Source: Candidatus Limnocylindria bacterium (GTDB lineage: Bacteria > Chloroflexota > Limnocylindria > P2-11E). Taken from it: a DNA stretch of 64,000 bases. Shown one piece after another: positions 52,771 through 61,372 of the stretch. A model generated the notes under the pieces. The model had not been told where the DNA came from. It worked only from the letters and a program-made list of their open reading frames with translations, and ran no database searches. Within the stretch, counting starts at the first letter, position 1. Every line of letters starts with the position of its first letter. The position numbers and the translations under genes were made by a program. The stretch is from NCBI GenBank assembly GCA_036523395.1, contig DATDEH010000044.1, forward strand, positions 46,735 through 110,734. Direction: 5' to 3'.

Positions 52771-53187
52771 CTACTTCTCTTCGATTAGGTGCCACGCGCT
52801 CTCGAACCGGCCGCCGTCCGCCAGCACGGCGGCTCGTGAGACGTTGACTCGCCCGCCCGGGAAGGAGCGCTTGAAGCGCTCAACTTCGGCGAACGGGACC
52901 ACCCAGACACGCGGCGCGGGCATGGCCGGATCGTCGATTCGTCCCTCGAAGCTGACGAGCGCCACGAAATGCCGATCGGGGGTCGTGGTAACAAGGTTGT
53001 TGGCGGGCCAGTCGTATTTCTGAGCGACGCCTTTCACCTCTACGGTCACGGCATCGCCCGCCTGCCGCACGACGACCACGTCCACGCCCTTCTTGTTGCC
53101 CAGTGTGAGGTTGGCGGCAATGCCGAGCCGGTGCAGGCACGACAGGACGTGGAACTCCGACGCAAGGTTCGTGTCGTAGCCGCTCAC
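52771..53187 (-). CDS. PD-(D/E)XK nuclease-fold-like protein (138 aa)
   Basis: The core motif pattern is KKGVDVVVVRQAGDAVTVEVKG: an Asp, then E-x-K after a hairpin. GTG 53187 was chosen; the longer frame is antisense to the next gene. It is divergent from another nuclease-like gene by 45 bp. A restriction or repair nuclease is possible. Confidence 0.55.
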   Translation of the reverse strand: MSGYDTNLASEFHVLSCLHRLGIAANLTLGNKKGVDVVVVRQAGDAVTVEVKGVAQKYDWPANNLVTTTPDRHFVALVSFEGRIDDPAMPAPRVWVVPFAEVERFKRSFPGGRVNVSRAAVLADGGRFESAWHLIEEK

Positions 53188-53232
53188 CCGACGAAACGGT
53201 AGCGCACGGGCTATGTCGTAGCGTGGCGCCGT

Positions 53233-53652
53233 ATGGACGTAGTGCCCGAGCCGATCATCGGCAACAAGAACATCGAGGACGCCGCAATCCGGTTCGTTGT
53301 GGATCAGGAACGGGGATTCGGTCGCGCGGCGCGCGACACCCGGCATGCGAGTGCCCCAGCAGACATCGAGAGCGACGGGCGCACGATCGAGGTCAAGGCA
53401 TTCGGCGGATGGTTGCGGACGCAGGGCGCGTTGCTGCTTGAGGCACGTCAGGTCGATGAAGCGAGGCGGAACTCCGAGTTTTACGTCTACGTCGTCGAGA
53501 ACGTCGCGCAGGGCAATCCCGCCAAATTCGAGCTCCGCGTGATCGGTGGCGGCCAACTGCAGGCGCTGCTCGCTGCCGCGAAGGTGCACCGCTACTTCGA
53601 GATACCCGTTCGTGCCGCTGACTATGCGAAGCTAGGGCGATTGAACAGATGA
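53233..53652 (+). CDS. PD-(D/E)XK nuclease-fold-like protein with DUF3883-like motif (139 aa)
   Basis: The motif GRTIEVKAFGGW with a preceding Asp (PADIESDG) fits the E-x-K arm of the fold. It is ATGA-coupled with the next gene, so the two probably act together. Confidence 0.55.
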   Translation: MDVVPEPIIGNKNIEDAAIRFVVDQERGFGRAARDTRHASAPADIESDGRTIEVKAFGGWLRTQGALLLEARQVDEARRNSEFYVYVVENVAQGNPAKFELRVIGGGQLQALLAAAKVHRYFEIPVRAADYAKLGRLNR

Positions 53653-54179
53653 CGACCGTCGATCTGACGACGCTCGGCGTCAAAGACGTCTTGCGTCTCT
53701 ATGGCGCGATCCTCAAAGAGATGAGGCGCCGCGAGATCACTACCACCAACGACGGTCCGATTGGCGGGTATGGCGAATGGCTCGTCGCGCGAGCCTTCAA
53801 CGGGGTCCGCAAGGCAAACTCGTCTAAGGGCTTCGACGTTCTAGCCGACGACGGCCTGCGACTTCAGGTGAAGACGCGCTGGCTGCCCCTCGGCACAGAA
53901 CTCCGACAGCTGAGCGCCATCCGCAAACTCGAAGAGGCGGGCTTCGACTTCATCGTTGCTGTCCTGCTCGACGAGGACTTCGACGTCGGCGAGGCATACC
54001 AGATCCCGCACGGCGCGGTCGCACGGCTCACAAGTCGCGCCGAGTTGACGAACTCGCGCCGGCTTGTGCTGACCCCTCGCGTCTGCCGCGACGCAGACTG
54101 CCGGGATATCACCGCCAAGCTTCGCGCCGCGGATCGCGAGATCGCAGGCGCTGTGGCTGCGCCGCCGCCCGCGGATTAG
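53649..54179 (+). CDS. DUF6998-like nuclease-fold protein (176 aa)
   Basis: A central GGYGEWLVARAF, KGFDVLADDGLRLQVKTRW has the D...Q-x-K arrangement of a degenerate PD-(D/E)XK core. Its start overlaps the previous stop (ATGA). Members occur in restriction and phage-related islands. Confidence 0.6.
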   Translation: MTTVDLTTLGVKDVLRLYGAILKEMRRREITTTNDGPIGGYGEWLVARAFNGVRKANSSKGFDVLADDGLRLQVKTRWLPLGTELRQLSAIRKLEEAGFDFIVAVLLDEDFDVGEAYQIPHGAVARLTSRAELTNSRRLVLTPRVCRDADCRDITAKLRAADREIAGAVAAPPPAD

Positions 54180-54701
54180 GCTCCTGGCGGACGCCGCCCT
54201 GGCGCCAGCGAGTTCGCGGCGCTTTCATGCGATTCGCCTAGTTGCTGCACGGCTACTGCGCGAGAACACAATCGCGGCCTAGCGATGTGTCCAGATACGC
54301 GAATTCCCTATGGATTTCTGAGCCGACGGGCAGACTCGAACTGCCGACCGGCGGACGTTGAAGCGGGCGCGTCGCCGCGCGTGTGCAGGCGACTTCGCCT
54401 ACCCGCGTCCTTCCGCGTACCTCACCGCAGCACGAATGTCTCATCCGTAGCTTCCGAGTCGCCAAAGGCCACGCTCGTTTTCACAACATCCCAGCGCGTC
54501 GTCGGCTACGGAAGGAAGTTCTTCGAGCGACCCGACCGCATTCGTCGGCGCGATGCTCTGCACGGCCGCCGGGATCTTCGCGCTCTCGCAGATCGTCTTC
54601 CCTCGGCGCAGGCCACGGTCGCGAGGATCGGTGGGACGGCGCCCGACGCGCCGATCGCATCTACCTAGACTGATCGTCGACATCTCGGATACGAGCGGTC
54701 G
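54180..54701. other. Intergenic stretch with tRNA remnant
   Basis: Apart from the tRNA 3'-end remnant at 54319-54349 I see no gene here. An apparent plus-strand frame (SRRADSNCRPADVEAGASP) is the known type of false translation across a tRNA. Confidence 0.55.
54319..54349 (-). other. tRNA 3'-end remnant, candidate attachment site
   Basis: On the minus strand a T-stem GGCAG, loop TTCGAGT, and CTGCC are followed by an acceptor-like CGTCGGC. The rest of the tRNA is absent. Duplicated tRNA 3' ends are typical attachment-site scars of integrative elements. Confidence 0.45.
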
Positions 54702-57287
54702 GTGAGGATCGAAGGGTTGCGCGGTGTCAATCGGGTGAGCGGAGGAATGTTGCCAGCCACGGATCTCACTGCGGTCGGCCGCAAGGCCGGTCAGATCGAT
54801 GTGCGCATCGGCTACAAGATCATCGAGCTCTTCAGCGAGGGCCTTTACTCGAGCGCCACAAAGGCGATCGAGGAGCTCGTGTCGAACGGCTTCGATGCCG
54901 GCGCTCTGAACATCCACGTGCTCCTCGCGGCCGATCTCACCGCTCCGGATGCGTCGATCGCAGTTATCGATGACGGCACTGGCATGGACCCGAGCCGCTT
55001 TGAGCAGCACTGGCTGATCGGGGTGAGCAACAAGCGTGACCCAGGCTACGTCGCACCATTGAGCCGCAAGCAGATCGGAAAGTTCGGCATCGGAAAACTC
55101 GCGACATACGTTCTGGCCAACCGCCTGACCCATATCTCGAAGCGCGACGGCAAGTACTTCGCCGTGACGATGGATTACCGTCGCGTCCCCGCCAGCAAGG
55201 CAGGCAAGAACGCGATGGCCACAGAGAGCGTCCCCCTCGACCTCCGCGAGCTATCGGAGACCCAAGCGAAGACGGCGCTGGAGCCCTGGCTCTTTGGCGA
55301 GGGCGATGGCTACACCGCTCTACGCCTGTTCGGCGCCAAAGCACGAAAGTCCTGGACCGCTGCGATTATGACCGAACTGAAGCCAATGGCCGGCGAGCTG
55401 CGACGGGGCCGGCTGAAATGGGTTCTTGAAAGCGCAATTCCTCTGAGGGACGACTTTCATGTCTACCTCAACGGCGAGGCGATCTCGCGTTCGAAGCTGA
55501 AACTCAAGCGCGTGGGCAGGTGGGTCCTGGGCACCAAGGATGTTGACCTACCGGAACCGGCGCCAGATGGCGAGAAGACGGTAGACCGCTCCGCCGCGGC
55601 GGATGCCGTACACGGCGTGACCTACTCGAAGCTGGGCCGCGTCACCGGATACATCGAGGTCTACGCAGATCCGATCGACACAGGGAAGTCGGAGGAGATC
55701 GAGCGCAGCAACGGCTTCTTCGTGTACGTGCGTGACCGCCTGGTCAACACCGATGATCCGGGATTTGGAATCGATCGCAACAAGCTTCGTCACGGCACCT
55801 TCTCGCGCTTCCGGATGGTCCTGCACGCCGATGGTCTCGACGATGAGCTGCGATCCTCCCGCGAAACTATCCGCGAAGGAATCCTCACCAACATCGCGCG
55901 CAACGTCGCCCACGCTGGCTTCAATCTCGCGCGATCGAAGCTCGAGCAACACTGGCGCGATATCGAGCCTGGCGCTCAGGTGTCACGACGGGTCGCATCG
56001 ACGCCGGCGTCGCTCACGCGCCGCCCACTTGCTGCGGCCCTCTCGGCATTCTTCGAGGGTAGCTACGTCCCGCGGTACCTGGTGGCGCCCGGTGACTTGA
56101 AGCCTAAGCAGCAGGCCGCCCTCATCGAGCGTGTGCGCGAGTCCGGCGAGGGCGCGGACAACCTGATTAAGAGCACCGTGCTCGAGCAGCTCGCGCAGGA
56201 ACAGCCATTTGCGGTGCTCGACATCGAAGGCGGCGTCCTTCGCATCAACACACTCCACCCATTCGTGGCCTACTTCCTCGACGAGTACGAGGACGAAAAA
56301 AGCAGCGTGCCGCTCGAGCTCGTTGCCGTCTCGGAGGTGCTGCTCGAAGCATCGCTCGTCCAGACGGGCCTAGAGCGGGATGAGATCGTCGAGATCCTCG
56401 ATCAGCGGGACGCGCTTCTGCGAGAGCTCGCGCGGGGATCGAGCCGTCGGAACGCCCGCACGGTCGCGCAGGCCCTGGCGGACGCGGCGACCGATCAGCG
56501 GAAACTTGAGCTGGAGCTTATTGCCGCCTTCGACAGCATGGGATTCAGCACGGTGCCGCTCGGCGGCAGTAATAAGGCGGATGGCGTCGCGAAGGCCCAC
56601 CTCTCTGGCCAGGGAAATAAGCCTCAGACGTACACCGTGTCCCTCGAGGCAAAAAGCAAAGTGCTTGCTGGCACTAAGGTCACGGCGAAGGCCGTCGGAG
56701 TCGCGACCATCGCACGCCATCGGGAGGACCTACACGCCGATCACGCGGTGGTGGTCGGACCGGACTTTCCGACGAAAGACGAACATGCCGCACTTGTGAA
56801 GGAGCTCGCGGCGAACCGAAAGCACACGAGCAAGACGATCACGCTCCTGCGGATCTCGGACGCAGCGCGTCTAGTCCGGCTCGTCCCGCTGAAGCGAGTT
56901 GGCCTCAACCGACTGCGGAACCTATTCGAAACGGCGTCCACACCGGACGAGGCAAAGAAATGGATCGACGCGCTCGAGGCAGAACAGCGGGCACGCCCTC
57001 TCTACCGTCAGATCCTCGAGACCATCTTCGAGGAGCAGGAGCAAGACCCCAACGAGCTCGTGGAGTTCGGCGGACTGCGCACGGCGCTGCGGCGAGGTCC
57101 CAAGGTCGACATCAGCCAGACCGAGCTCATCGAAACTTGTACCGCAATGAGCCGGCTGGTTCCGGATCTCGTGACCATCCAGGGCAGCGCGATCGAGATC
57201 AACCAGCGACCCGACAACATCATGAAGGCGCTGGCCGCTGCGATTGGCGAGTATCCATCGTCAGAACGCAAGGAAGATGCGAAGTGA
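54702..57287 (+). CDS. MORC/GHKL-type ATPase with C-terminal nuclease-like domain (861 aa)
   Basis: GHKL ATPase motifs are clear: KAIEELVSNGFDAG (N box), VIDDGTGMD (G1) and GKFGIGKLATY (G2). Near residues 625-650 KADGVAKAHL and SLEAKSK form a PD-(D/E)XK-like core. MORC-like ATPases fused with nucleases are known from restriction systems. The start is uncertain: GTG 54702, GTG 54735 or ATG 54747. The methyltransferase gene follows with a GTGA overlap. Confidence 0.75.
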   Translation: MRIEGLRGVNRVSGGMLPATDLTAVGRKAGQIDVRIGYKIIELFSEGLYSSATKAIEELVSNGFDAGALNIHVLLAADLTAPDASIAVIDDGTGMDPSRFEQHWLIGVSNKRDPGYVAPLSRKQIGKFGIGKLATYVLANRLTHISKRDGKYFAVTMDYRRVPASKAGKNAMATESVPLDLRELSETQAKTALEPWLFGEGDGYTALRLFGAKARKSWTAAIMTELKPMAGELRRGRLKWVLESAIPLRDDFHVYLNGEAISRSKLKLKRVGRWVLGTKDVDLPEPAPDGEKTVDRSAAADAVHGVTYSKLGRVTGYIEVYADPIDTGKSEEIERSNGFFVYVRDRLVNTDDPGFGIDRNKLRHGTFSRFRMVLHADGLDDELRSSRETIREGILTNIARNVAHAGFNLARSKLEQHWRDIEPGAQVSRRVASTPASLTRRPLAAALSAFFEGSYVPRYLVAPGDLKPKQQAALIERVRESGEGADNLIKSTVLEQLAQEQPFAVLDIEGGVLRINTLHPFVAYFLDEYEDEKSSVPLELVAVSEVLLEASLVQTGLERDEIVEILDQRDALLRELARGSSRRNARTVAQALADAATDQRKLELELIAAFDSMGFSTVPLGGSNKADGVAKAHLSGQGNKPQTYTVSLEAKSKVLAGTKVTAKAVGVATIARHREDLHADHAVVVGPDFPTKDEHAALVKELAANRKHTSKTITLLRISDAARLVRLVPLKRVGLNRLRNLFETASTPDEAKKWIDALEAEQRARPLYRQILETIFEEQEQDPNELVEFGGLRTALRRGPKVDISQTELIETCTAMSRLVPDLVTIQGSAIEINQRPDNIMKALAAAIGEYPSSERKEDAK

Positions 57288-58501
57288 CGAGGACAGGGTC
57301 AAAGCGGACCCTCAACCCGCCAGTGCACCCATTCCCTGCGCGCATGGCGCCGCTGATCGCGGGCCGGAAGCTCGCCGAGCGCAGGACGTGCACAGTTCTG
57401 GACCCCATGATGGGATCCGGGACCACCATCGCGATGGCACGACTTCACGGGCATCGCGCGATCGGATTCGATTTGGATCCTTTGGCGGTGCTGCTGACCA
57501 ACGCCTGGTGCACTGATGCGCTTGCCGCCTCCGTCCGCGAGGCCGGCGAACGCGTACTCAGGAGGGCGCGAAAGGTTGCGAAGTCGCTCACTCCGGGCAC
57601 CGCCTATCCGCGTGGCGCGGATGCGGCGACGAAAGCGTATGTGAGGTACTGGTTCGACCAGCGGTCGCGCGTCGAGCTCTCCGCCCTCGCCATTGCCATA
57701 GGCCGAACACGAAACGGCCCACGGCGCACGCTTCTGTGGTGCGCATTCTCCCGGCTCGTAATCACGAAGGACGCTGGAGTCTCACTCGCGCGTGATGTCT
57801 CTCATAGCCGCCCGCACCGGGCCTTCGATGCGGCCCCAGTCAGGCCGTTCGGAGCGTTCACGAACGCGTTGGAAAAGGTGATCAAGGGGATAGCTCCGGC
57901 AAAGGGTGCGAAGCCAAAGCCGGTGAAAGCGGAGCAGGGCGATGCGCGGCATTTGCCGCTGCGTGCGAGTTCTGTTGACATCGTGATCACCTCACCCCCG
58001 TACCTAAACGCCCTGGATTACATGCGTGGCCATCGCCTGTCACTCGTATGGATGGGGCACCGACTGGCCGAACTGCGAGACATTCGTTCGGGCAGCGTCG
58101 GTGCCGAGACTGGCTTACCAACCGATGCTTTTCCTGAGGAGCTTCAGCCGGCGCTCCGCGCCCTCCGCGCCGCGAAGGTCGACGCGCGTCACGCGGGGAT
58201 GCTCCGACGCTATGTACGAGACATGAGTGAGGTCACTGGCGAGATCGCGCGCGTGGTTCGACGCGGAGGCTCAGTGATCTTCGTCGTCGGAGATTCGACC
58301 CTACGTGGAGTCCTGGTGCGGAACTCCAGCGCGATCAGAAAACTCGCAGAACGGCACGGCCTTCAGTTCGCCCGTCGTAGCACGCGAGTAATCCCGGAGA
58401 ACCGGCGCTACCTGCCACCGCCGCGCGCGATGCTGCCGGCGAGCGAGCTGGGGCGCCGCATGCACCGCGAAGTCGTCCTTGAGTTCGAGAAGACCGCTTA
58501 G
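57284..58501 (+). CDS. DNA methyltransferase (amino-MTase, 405 aa)
   Basis: The SAM motif DPMMGSGTT at about 39-48 precedes the catalytic TSPPY near 236, a permuted order typical of beta-class N4-cytosine or N6-adenine enzymes. There is an insert of about 180 residues between the two. It is coupled by GTGA overlap to the ATPase-nuclease gene and should supply protective modification. Confidence 0.8.
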   Translation: MTRTGSKRTLNPPVHPFPARMAPLIAGRKLAERRTCTVLDPMMGSGTTIAMARLHGHRAIGFDLDPLAVLLTNAWCTDALAASVREAGERVLRRARKVAKSLTPGTAYPRGADAATKAYVRYWFDQRSRVELSALAIAIGRTRNGPRRTLLWCAFSRLVITKDAGVSLARDVSHSRPHRAFDAAPVRPFGAFTNALEKVIKGIAPAKGAKPKPVKAEQGDARHLPLRASSVDIVITSPPYLNALDYMRGHRLSLVWMGHRLAELRDIRSGSVGAETGLPTDAFPEELQPALRALRAAKVDARHAGMLRRYVRDMSEVTGEIARVVRRGGSVIFVVGDSTLRGVLVRNSSAIRKLAERHGLQFARRSTRVIPENRRYLPPPRAMLPASELGRRMHREVVLEFEKTA

Positions 58502-58623
58502 CCGACTGTCGTTGAGATTGCGGCCGCGCTCGCTGCGGACTCGGTCAGCCTCCTTCGTCGTGACCGGCGCTACAGCGCGGCGACGCTCGTCCGCCAGATG
58601 ATCGAGTGCGAGTACTTGATGTG

Positions 58624-58914
58624 TCATGTTCTGGATTCGCGCGGCATGAGCCGCACGACAAGCAGCCGCGTCTTCTGGATCGGGCGCATCTCCGGTCTCA
58701 GGGTCCAGGTTTCCGCAGCTGGCGCGGCCTGCGCCTGACCCTGTGAACGCACCCGCCACGAGAGAACCGCCACGAGCCCGGCGCCCTGTCGCGTGTGAGC
58801 CCAGTACGCGCAGACCAGAAACACAAGGACGAGCAGGCAACCGAGGATGCCTAGGGCCAGCGCGTCGAAGCCGAACACCAACCCGCGAACACTAGTGACA
58901 GCCGGATGCGACAC
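58624..58914 (-). CDS. Small membrane protein (96 aa)
   Basis: One strong membrane helix (ALALGILGCLLVLVFLVCAYW) with a basic tail. Starts are possible at GTG 58914 or GTG 58878. It overlaps the end of the upstream membrane gene by 23 nt. No family. Confidence 0.5.
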   Translation of the reverse strand: MSHPAVTSVRGLVFGFDALALGILGCLLVLVFLVCAYWAHTRQGAGLVAVLSWRVRSQGQAQAAPAAETWTLRPEMRPIQKTRLLVVRLMPRESRT

Positions 58915-59209
58915 GGTCGCACACGCCGAACCCCGCCAGCCCGCCGTCGGAGGTCCACTCGACGAGTCGCACCGCTGGGTGGCTGAGATAAAAACGCGCC
59001 CAGCGCGTCGTCCTCGTCGGCATACCCTCGCATGACGGAAAACTCTTCAGGGGTCCGACATATCTGCCCCCTGGATCGCAGGCACTGATTCGAACATCAG
59101 CCGCTCCAATGTCCGCGACTGGTCCGATGATGTAGAGAGCGATGCCGACTGACACGAGTAGTCGCCAGTGTTGGCGCGCCCATCGAAGTAGCTGGCGCGC
59201 TCGTGTCAC
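58892..59209 (-). CDS. Membrane-anchored small protein (105 aa)
   Basis: An N-terminal basic segment and one helix (RLLVSVGIALYIIGPVADIG) precede a 65-residue exported domain with four Cys (SACDPGGRY, FPSCEGMP, GVCDRVASGC). Disulfides are likely. Function unknown. Confidence 0.55.
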   Translation of the reverse strand: MTRARQLLRWARQHWRLLVSVGIALYIIGPVADIGAADVRISACDPGGRYVGPLKSFPSCEGMPTRTTRWARFYLSHPAVRLVEWTSDGGLAGFGVCDRVASGCH

Positions 59210-59261
59210 GGCGGTAGCGTACTTATCCCACGGTTGTCGCTACGCGGCCCGGCGTCGATGC

Positions 59262-59660
59262 CTAAGGCGCCCTGCGTAACCGCCTTCCCACGACTGCGCC
59301 AGCGACGGCACCACCCATGGCCCCGACCAGCAGCGCGATGACAGACAAGGAACCTGTCGCCACGGCTTCACGCGGGAGGAGATTCACCACGAGGATCGCA
59401 GCGAGCGTGCCGACGATGAGGCCGACCAGAATACCGCCGACCGAGAGGCCCGCCGTTCGGAGCGAGTAGAGCCCGACGATAGCGAGTGCGGCCACTCCGG
59501 CGATCACAACAGTGCCCAAAAGGAGCACGGGGCCGAAGTCCCTGCTCGTTACCGCCCGGGTGACACCTAGGACCAAGAAGATGGCCCACCAGGTCACGAG
59601 TCGGCGACGGTTTGCGTCGAGCCAAGACAATTGCGCGCCATCGTACGCGCACGCAATCAC
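59262..59660 (-). CDS. Integral membrane protein (132 aa)
   Basis: Four hydrophobic segments (WWAIFLVLGVTRAV, VLLLGTVVIAGVAALAIVGL, GGILVGLIVGTLAAILVVNL, VIALLVGAMGGAVAGAVVG). No family. It is divergent from the type I restriction genes. Confidence 0.6.
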   Translation of the reverse strand: MIACAYDGAQLSWLDANRRRLVTWWAIFLVLGVTRAVTSRDFGPVLLLGTVVIAGVAALAIVGLYSLRTAGLSVGGILVGLIVGTLAAILVVNLLPREAVATGSLSVIALLVGAMGGAVAGAVVGRRLRRAP

Positions 59661-59812
59661 CGTCCCGAGCGGCGATGAAAGCGAGGGCCAAGCAGCACCC
59701 GAAGCGTTATTCGCGGTGACCGCTTGAACGAAGGGGCGTGCTCTACGCTTCGCTTCAGCCGTGGCGCTGGTGCATCTTGAGATGGACGGGCGCGGCGGCT
59801 CACCACAGGACT

Positions 59813-61372
59813 GTGCGGAAGGGCTCCACGTTGAGGCGAAACAGCACTGACGGCGAGTCCGGAGACACGACTCCGGTCCTAACCACGGCGGCCTTGAGGT
59901 CGCAGCTATGGAACTGCGCGGATATCCTGCGCGGGAGCGCCGTCGACCGAACAGATTGGAAGGCGTACATCCTTCCGCTTCTCTTCTTCAAGCGGCTCTG
60001 CGATGTCTGGGACGAAGAGACCGCCGAGGCCGTCATTGCATTCGGCGAGGCTGATCCAGCGCTCTTTCCAGAGGCTCACCGTTTCCAAATGCCGAACGGC
60101 TGCCATTGGCGCGACGTGCGGGCTGCGGCTGCAAACGTCGGAGCTGTCTTGGCGCACGCGATGCGCGAGATTGAGCGCGCCAATCCCGAGAGCCTCTACC
60201 GCGTGTTTGGTGCTGCTGACTGGGGCAATCGCGAGCTCCTCTCAGACGCACTTCTCAAAGACCTGATCGAAGCCCTGTCGGTGATCCCGCTCGGCAACGA
60301 CGCCGTGAGTACCGACATCCTCGGAGACGGCTACGAGTACCTCATCGGGCGCTTCGCCGACGTGACGAAGCGAAAGAAGGCAGGTGAGTTCTATACGCCA
60401 CGCACGGTCGTCCGAATGATGGTCGACATCCTTGATCCCAAGGAAGGCCAGACTATCTACGACCCCGCCTGCGGAACGGGCGGCATGTTGCTAGGCGCGA
60501 TTGAACACGTGCAACGCGCAGGTGGCGACGCCCGGACCTTCTTCGGGAAGATCTATGGCCAAGAGAAGAACCTCACGACCGCGGCGATCGCGCGCATGAA
60601 TCTCGTACTTCACGGCATCGAGGACTTTCAAATCGTGCGCGAAGATACCCTTCGCAGTCCGGCGTTTATGGATTCAAGCACCGGCGGCCTCGCGACCTTC
60701 GATTGCGTTCTTGCCAATCCTCCGTTCTCGCTTAAGGAGTGGGGCTTCGAGGTTTGGGAGAAGGATCCTTGGGGTCGCGCCGTCTTTGGCATGCCTCCAG
60801 ACAGCTACGGCGACTACGCCTGGGTCCAGCACATGGTCGCGTCCATGGCGCCGGGCACCGGCCGCATGGCCGTGGTTCTCCCGCAGGGCGCGCTCTTCCG
60901 CAAAGGCGCTGAGGGGCGCATTCGCCAAAAGCTCCTTGAGCAGGATCTCGTCGAGGCCGTGATTGGGTTGGCACCCAACCTGTTCTACGGCACTGGTCTC
61001 GCTGGGTGTGTTGTTCTCCTCAGACGGGCGAAGCCAAAGCGAGAGAAGGGGAGAGTTCTCATCGTTGACGCGTCAACCCTGTTCCGGAAGGGGCGAGCAC
61101 AGAACCACTTGGAGCCAGTCCACGCTGCTCAGATCGTCGAGTGGGTGCGCGCGTTCGAGACCATTGAGAATCGGACCAAGGTCGTCAGCGTCGAGGAGAT
61201 CAAGCGCGAGGATTGGACGTTCAGCATCTCTCGGTACGTGAGCGCGGCACCCGACGAGACCACGCCGCCTTTGCGAGAGGCTGTCGCGGTGCTCAAGGTG
61301 GCTGTGGCTGAGTGTCGGGTCGTGGAAGATCGCTGGCGTGAAGCGCTGACGACGGGAGGTTGGCTCAAATGA
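59813..61372 (+). CDS. hsdM: Type I restriction methyltransferase HsdM, copy 1 (519 aa)
   Basis: HsdM N-terminal helices (LWNCADILRG, YILPLLFFKRLCDVWDEE) lead to the MTase domain with GEFYTPRTVVRMMVDIL, motif I DPACGTGGM and motif IV NPPF (60716-60727). It forms the methylation core with HsdS. GTG 59813 or TTG 59831 is the start. ATGA-coupled with a second HsdM gene. Confidence 0.85.
   Translation: MRKGSTLRRNSTDGESGDTTPVLTTAALRSQLWNCADILRGSAVDRTDWKAYILPLLFFKRLCDVWDEETAEAVIAFGEADPALFPEAHRFQMPNGCHWRDVRAAAANVGAVLAHAMREIERANPESLYRVFGAADWGNRELLSDALLKDLIEALSVIPLGNDAVSTDILGDGYEYLIGRFADVTKRKKAGEFYTPRTVVRMMVDILDPKEGQTIYDPACGTGGMLLGAIEHVQRAGGDARTFFGKIYGQEKNLTTAAIARMNLVLHGIEDFQIVREDTLRSPAFMDSSTGGLATFDCVLANPPFSLKEWGFEVWEKDPWGRAVFGMPPDSYGDYAWVQHMVASMAPGTGRMAVVLPQGALFRKGAEGRIRQKLLEQDLVEAVIGLAPNLFYGTGLAGCVVLLRRAKPKREKGRVLIVDASTLFRKGRAQNHLEPVHAAQIVEWVRAFETIENRTKVVSVEEIKREDWTFSISRYVSAAPDETTPPLREAVAVLKVAVAECRVVEDRWREALTTGGWLK

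Noticed and set aside
54285..54668. Plus frame containing RRADSNCRPAD
   Set aside because: This is the known false translation across a tRNA 3' end; no gene is supported.
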